A stretch of DNA of 9,231 nt from Myxococcales bacterium (GTDB lineage Bacteria; Myxococcota_A; UBA9160; SMWR01). Position numbers and translations under genes: made by a program. Below are positions 6,883-9,231 of this stretch, piece by piece (within the stretch, counting starts at the first letter, position 1; every line of letters starts with the position of its first letter). The stretch spans positions 1 to 9,231 of the forward strand of contig JACZXC010000090.1 of the NCBI GenBank assembly GCA_022571825.1. The letters are read 5' to 3'. Under the pieces are notes generated by a model that was not told where the DNA came from, did no database searches, and saw only the letters and a list, made by a program, of their open reading frames with translations.

Positions 6883-9120
6883 ATGGCAACCCCCGAGGCC
6901 GAGACGATCCATACCTGCCCGATGCACCCGGAGGTCAAGAGCGAAGGACCGGGAAGCTGCCCCCGGTGCGGAATGGCCCTGGAGCCGGCGGTGCCGGTCG
7001 CGCCCGCGGCGCGCACCCAGTGGACCTGTCCGATGCACCCTGAGGTCGTTCGCGACGTCGCCGCAAGCTGCCCGATTTGTGGGATGGCCCTCGAGCCGAA
7101 CACGTTCTCTTTCGACCGGGAAAATCCCGAGCTGACCGACATGAGGCGCCGCTTCCGCTGGAGCCTGGCGCTCACGCTTCCGGTCTTCGTTCTCGCGATG
7201 TCCGAGATGTTCCCGGGGAATCCGCTCGAAACCGAACGGGCCCTCGTGGTTTGGATCCAGCTTCTGCTCACCTCACCGGTGGTGCTGTGGGGCGGATGGC
7301 CCTTCTTGCAACGGGGTTGGGCGTCGATCGCGTCGCGGCACCTCAACATGTTCACCCTCATCGCCCTGGGAACCGGCGCCGCCTATCTCTACAGCCTGGC
7401 CGCGACGCTGGTGCCCGAAGTCTTTCCGAAGTCGTTCCGAACCGATGCGGGCGGGGTTCCGGTCTACTTCGAAGCCGCAGCGGTGATCGTGACGCTGGTG
7501 CTGATGGGCCAGGTACTGGAACTCCGGGCGCGCCACCAGACGGGCACGGCCATCCGGGCGCTCCTCGGCCTGGCACCTCACACCGCGCGCCGGGTTCGCG
7601 AAGACGGGAGCGAGGAGGACGTCCCCCTGAACGACGTGCGGCCCGGGGATCGACTTCGGGTGCGGCCGGGAGAGAAAGTACCGGTGGACGGCGTGGTCCT
7701 CGACGGAGCCAGCGCCGTGGATGAATCGATGGTCACCGGAGAAGCGATTCCGGTCGAGAAAGGACCGGGACATCAGCTGGTCGGTGCCACCGTGAACGGA
7801 AGCGGAACCTTCTTGATGCGGGCCGAACGGGTCGGCGCCGAGACCTTGCTGGCGCAGATCGTGCAGATGGTGGCCAAGGCCCAGCGGAGCCGTGCGCCGA
7901 TTCAGAAACTGGCGGACAGCGTCGCCGGCTTCTTCGTGCCCGCGGTGATTGGAATTGCCGCTTGCAGCTTCGTCGCCTGGGCCCTGCTGGGCCCGCCCCC
8001 CCCCATGGCCCATGCGCTCATCAACGCCGTCGCGGTGTTGATCATCGCCTGTCCCTGTGCCCTCGGCCTCGCGACCCCGATGTCGATCATGGTGGCCACG
8101 GGTCGGGGTGCGACCCTGGGCGTGTTGTTTCGAGACGCAGAGGCGATCGAGGTCCTCGGCAGCATCGACACCCTGGTGGTGGACAAGACCGGCACCCTGA
8201 CCGAGGGGAAGCCGCGATTGATGCTGGTAAGGCCCGCAAAAGGCTGGGACGAGGCCGTCCTCCTGCGCCTGGTCGCCAGCCTCGAACGCGGAAGCGAACA
8301 CCCGCTGGCGGGGGCCATCGTGGCCGGGGCACAGAGTCGGGGAATCGAGCTGGCGCCCGTCGAGGGCTTCGATTCGGTGACGGGACGGGGCATTACGGGA
8401 CGGGTGGAGGGCCGCGAGGTCACACTCGGCAACGCGAGCTTCCTGGCGTCGCGCGGGGTGGATCTCGGCGATTCGATCGCGACAGCCGAAAGATTGCGGC
8501 GGGAAGGGCAGACCGTTCTCTTCGCCGCCGTCGACGGTCGGGCTGCGGGTCTGCTCGGCGTGGCCGACCCACTCAAGGAGTCGACGCCGGAGGCGATCCG
8601 GCAGCTCAAGTCCGAAGGTGTCCGCGTCGTGATGCTGACCGGCGACGGTGCCACCACGGCCCGCGCGGTGGCCTCCCGGATCGCCATCGATCAGGTCATC
8701 GCCGATCTGCTGCCGGAACAGAAGCTGGAGACGGTCAAGCGCCTTCAGGAGCAGGGCCAGCGGGTTGCCATGGCCGGCGACGGGATCAACGACGCCCCCG
8801 CCCTGGCCCAGGCGGATGTCGGCCTCGCCATGGGCACGGGCACCGACGTCGCCATGGAGAGCGCCGGCGTAACCCTGGTCAAGGGCGACCTGGTCGGGAT
8901 CCTGCGCGCGCGCAGGCTCAGCCGCGCGACCATGCGGAACATCCGACAGAATCTCTTCTTCGCCTTCGTGTACAACGCGATCGGCGTTCCGATCGCAGCG
9001 GGGGCGCTCTATCCCGCCTTCGGGCTGCTCTTGAGCCCCATGATTGCGGCGGCGGCCATGAGCATGAGCTCGCTCTCGGTGGTGGCAAACGCCTTGCGCC
9101 TGAATCATGCGCGACTGTAG
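6883..9120 (+). CDS. copA: copper-exporting P1B-type ATPase with two N-terminal heavy-metal-binding modules
   Basis: This 745-residue inner-membrane pump is expected to move Cu(I), or possibly Ag(I), out of the cytoplasm using ATP. The N-terminus has two tandem short modules, CPMHPEV...CPRCGM (12-31) and CPMHPEV...CPICGM (49-68), and no classical GMxCxxC HMA domain. Then come helices from about residue 92, the actuator TGEA loop (285-288), the metal-binding CPC in helix 6 (390-392), the phosphorylated Asp in DKTGTLTEGKP (D434), the SEHPLA nucleotide-binding motif (471-476), TGDG (586-589), GDGIND (632-637), YN in helix 7 (697-698) and MSMSS in helix 8 (726-730). The CPC plus YN and M..SS set is the P1B-1 Cu(I) signature. 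All catalytic residues are intact. ATG 6883 is supported by GAGGGG (6866-6871) or GAGAG (6875-6879). It is divergent from the histidine phosphatase, with a candidate promoter at 6800-6828. Its end overlaps a convergent gene by 16 bp. Confidence 0.95.
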   Translation: MATPEAETIHTCPMHPEVKSEGPGSCPRCGMALEPAVPVAPAARTQWTCPMHPEVVRDVAASCPICGMALEPNTFSFDRENPELTDMRRRFRWSLALTLPVFVLAMSEMFPGNPLETERALVVWIQLLLTSPVVLWGGWPFLQRGWASIASRHLNMFTLIALGTGAAYLYSLAATLVPEVFPKSFRTDAGGVPVYFEAAAVIVTLVLMGQVLELRARHQTGTAIRALLGLAPHTARRVREDGSEEDVPLNDVRPGDRLRVRPGEKVPVDGVVLDGASAVDESMVTGEAIPVEKGPGHQLVGATVNGSGTFLMRAERVGAETLLAQIVQMVAKAQRSRAPIQKLADSVAGFFVPAVIGIAACSFVAWALLGPPPPMAHALINAVAVLIIACPCALGLATPMSIMVATGRGATLGVLFRDAEAIEVLGSIDTLVVDKTGTLTEGKPRLMLVRPAKGWDEAVLLRLVASLERGSEHPLAGAIVAGAQSRGIELAPVEGFDSVTGRGITGRVEGREVTLGNASFLASRGVDLGDSIATAERLRREGQTVLFAAVDGRAAGLLGVADPLKESTPEAIRQLKSEGVRVVMLTGDGATTARAVASRIAIDQVIADLLPEQKLETVKRLQEQGQRVAMAGDGINDAPALAQADVGLAMGTGTDVAMESAGVTLVKGDLVGILRARRLSRATMRNIRQNLFFAFVYNAIGVPIAAGALYPAFGLLLSPMIAAAAMSMSSLSVVANALRLNHARL
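6913..6987 (+). other. heavy-metal-binding module, copy 1 (within copA)
   Basis: ATPase residues 11-35 have the pattern CPMHPEV, nine variable residues, CPRCGMALEP. The paired Cys and the Met/His-rich turn are the hallmark of the short heavy-metal-binding domain found on many copper and silver ATPases and on CusB-type proteins. It probably captures metal for delivery to the membrane site. Confidence 0.8.
7024..7098 (+). other. heavy-metal-binding module, copy 2 (within copA)
   Basis: ATPase residues 48-72 repeat the first module, identical at 18 of 25 positions and joined to it by a 12-residue Ala/Pro-rich linker. CPMHPEV and CxxCGMALEP are fully conserved between the copies, and the changes fall in the variable middle. 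This indicates internal duplication with selection to keep the metal ligands. Confidence 0.8.
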
Positions 9121-9231
9121 CGGCGGAAATAGATCACCAGGCCGGCCCAGGGAAGTGCGAGCATCGCCGTCGCCGGATCGGGGCTTAGCAGGTTGCTGAC
9201 AAAGGGTTCCGCGCGGCTGTAGAGCATGCAC
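9105..9231 (-). CDS. C-terminal end of an unrecognised, possibly membrane protein (partial)
   Basis: On the minus strand a frame enters from the right edge and ends at TGA (9107-9105), giving about 41 visible residues. About three quarters of its third codon positions are G or C, as expected for a real gene in this genome. It includes a hydrophobic run ATAMLALPWAGLVIYF followed by a basic end RRYSRA, which looks like a last membrane helix with a cytoplasmic tail. The gene is convergent with copA and overlaps its last 16 bp. The family is not recognised and no function is proposed. A chance open frame of this length is possible. Confidence 0.5.
   Translation of the reverse strand, partial: CMLYSRAEPFVSNLLSPDPATAMLALPWAGLVIYFRRYSRA

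Noticed and set aside
7273..9231. Very long minus-strand open frame opposite copA
   Set aside because: copA is certain from its motifs. The antisense product is His/Arg/Gly-rich without domains, and the better minus-strand frame at the right edge is a different one, ending at 9105.

Overview
The window is GC-rich (roughly two thirds G+C by eye), densely packed bacterial DNA with strong G/C preference at third codon positions and GTG starts used beside ATG. Gene content and base composition fit a high-GC Gram-negative of the Myxococcota / former Deltaproteobacteria / Binatia kind. That placement is an inference from style only: there is no rRNA or other phylogenetic marker here.

Left block, plus strand, positions 1-6111: four tightly packed genes that look like one operon. 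First is a membrane-anchored spermidine-synthase-like protein whose start lies left of the window. A small VanZ-like membrane protein follows with a 4-bp GTGA overlap, then an AMP-forming acyl-CoA synthetase with a 4-bp ATGA overlap. Last is a compact CstA-family transporter, 12 nt after the synthetase stop, whose Shine-Dalgarno sequence shares bases with that stop codon. A perfect 7-bp hairpin with a TTCG loop lies about 30 nt after the cstA stop and may end the operon transcript. The genes do not form an obvious single pathway. A loose theme of membrane, acyl and carbon-uptake functions is all that can be said.

Middle, 6119-6882: a minus-strand histidine phosphatase runs tail-to-tail into cstA with a 7-nt gap. 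Its most likely start is the GTG at 6682. This leaves a 200-bp divergent intergenic region (6683-6882) that holds a GGCCGGCA tandem repeat and, facing right, a plausible sigma-70-type promoter with a perfect 6-bp inverted repeat inside its spacer.

Right block, 6883-9120: a complete P1B-type copper-exporting ATPase whose N-terminus carries two tandem CPMHP...CxxCGM heavy-metal-binding modules. Its 3' end overlaps by 16 bp the 3' end of a convergent minus-strand gene that leaves the window on the right.

The core genes are recognisable members of known families. I see no CRISPR, transposon, integrase, toxin-antitoxin, defence cassette, tRNA or rRNA. The points most worth checking are the altered active site of the spermidine-synthase-like protein, the doubled metal-binding module and candidate metal-responsive promoter of the ATPase, and the hairpin after cstA. 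I do not see a clearly new biological system.
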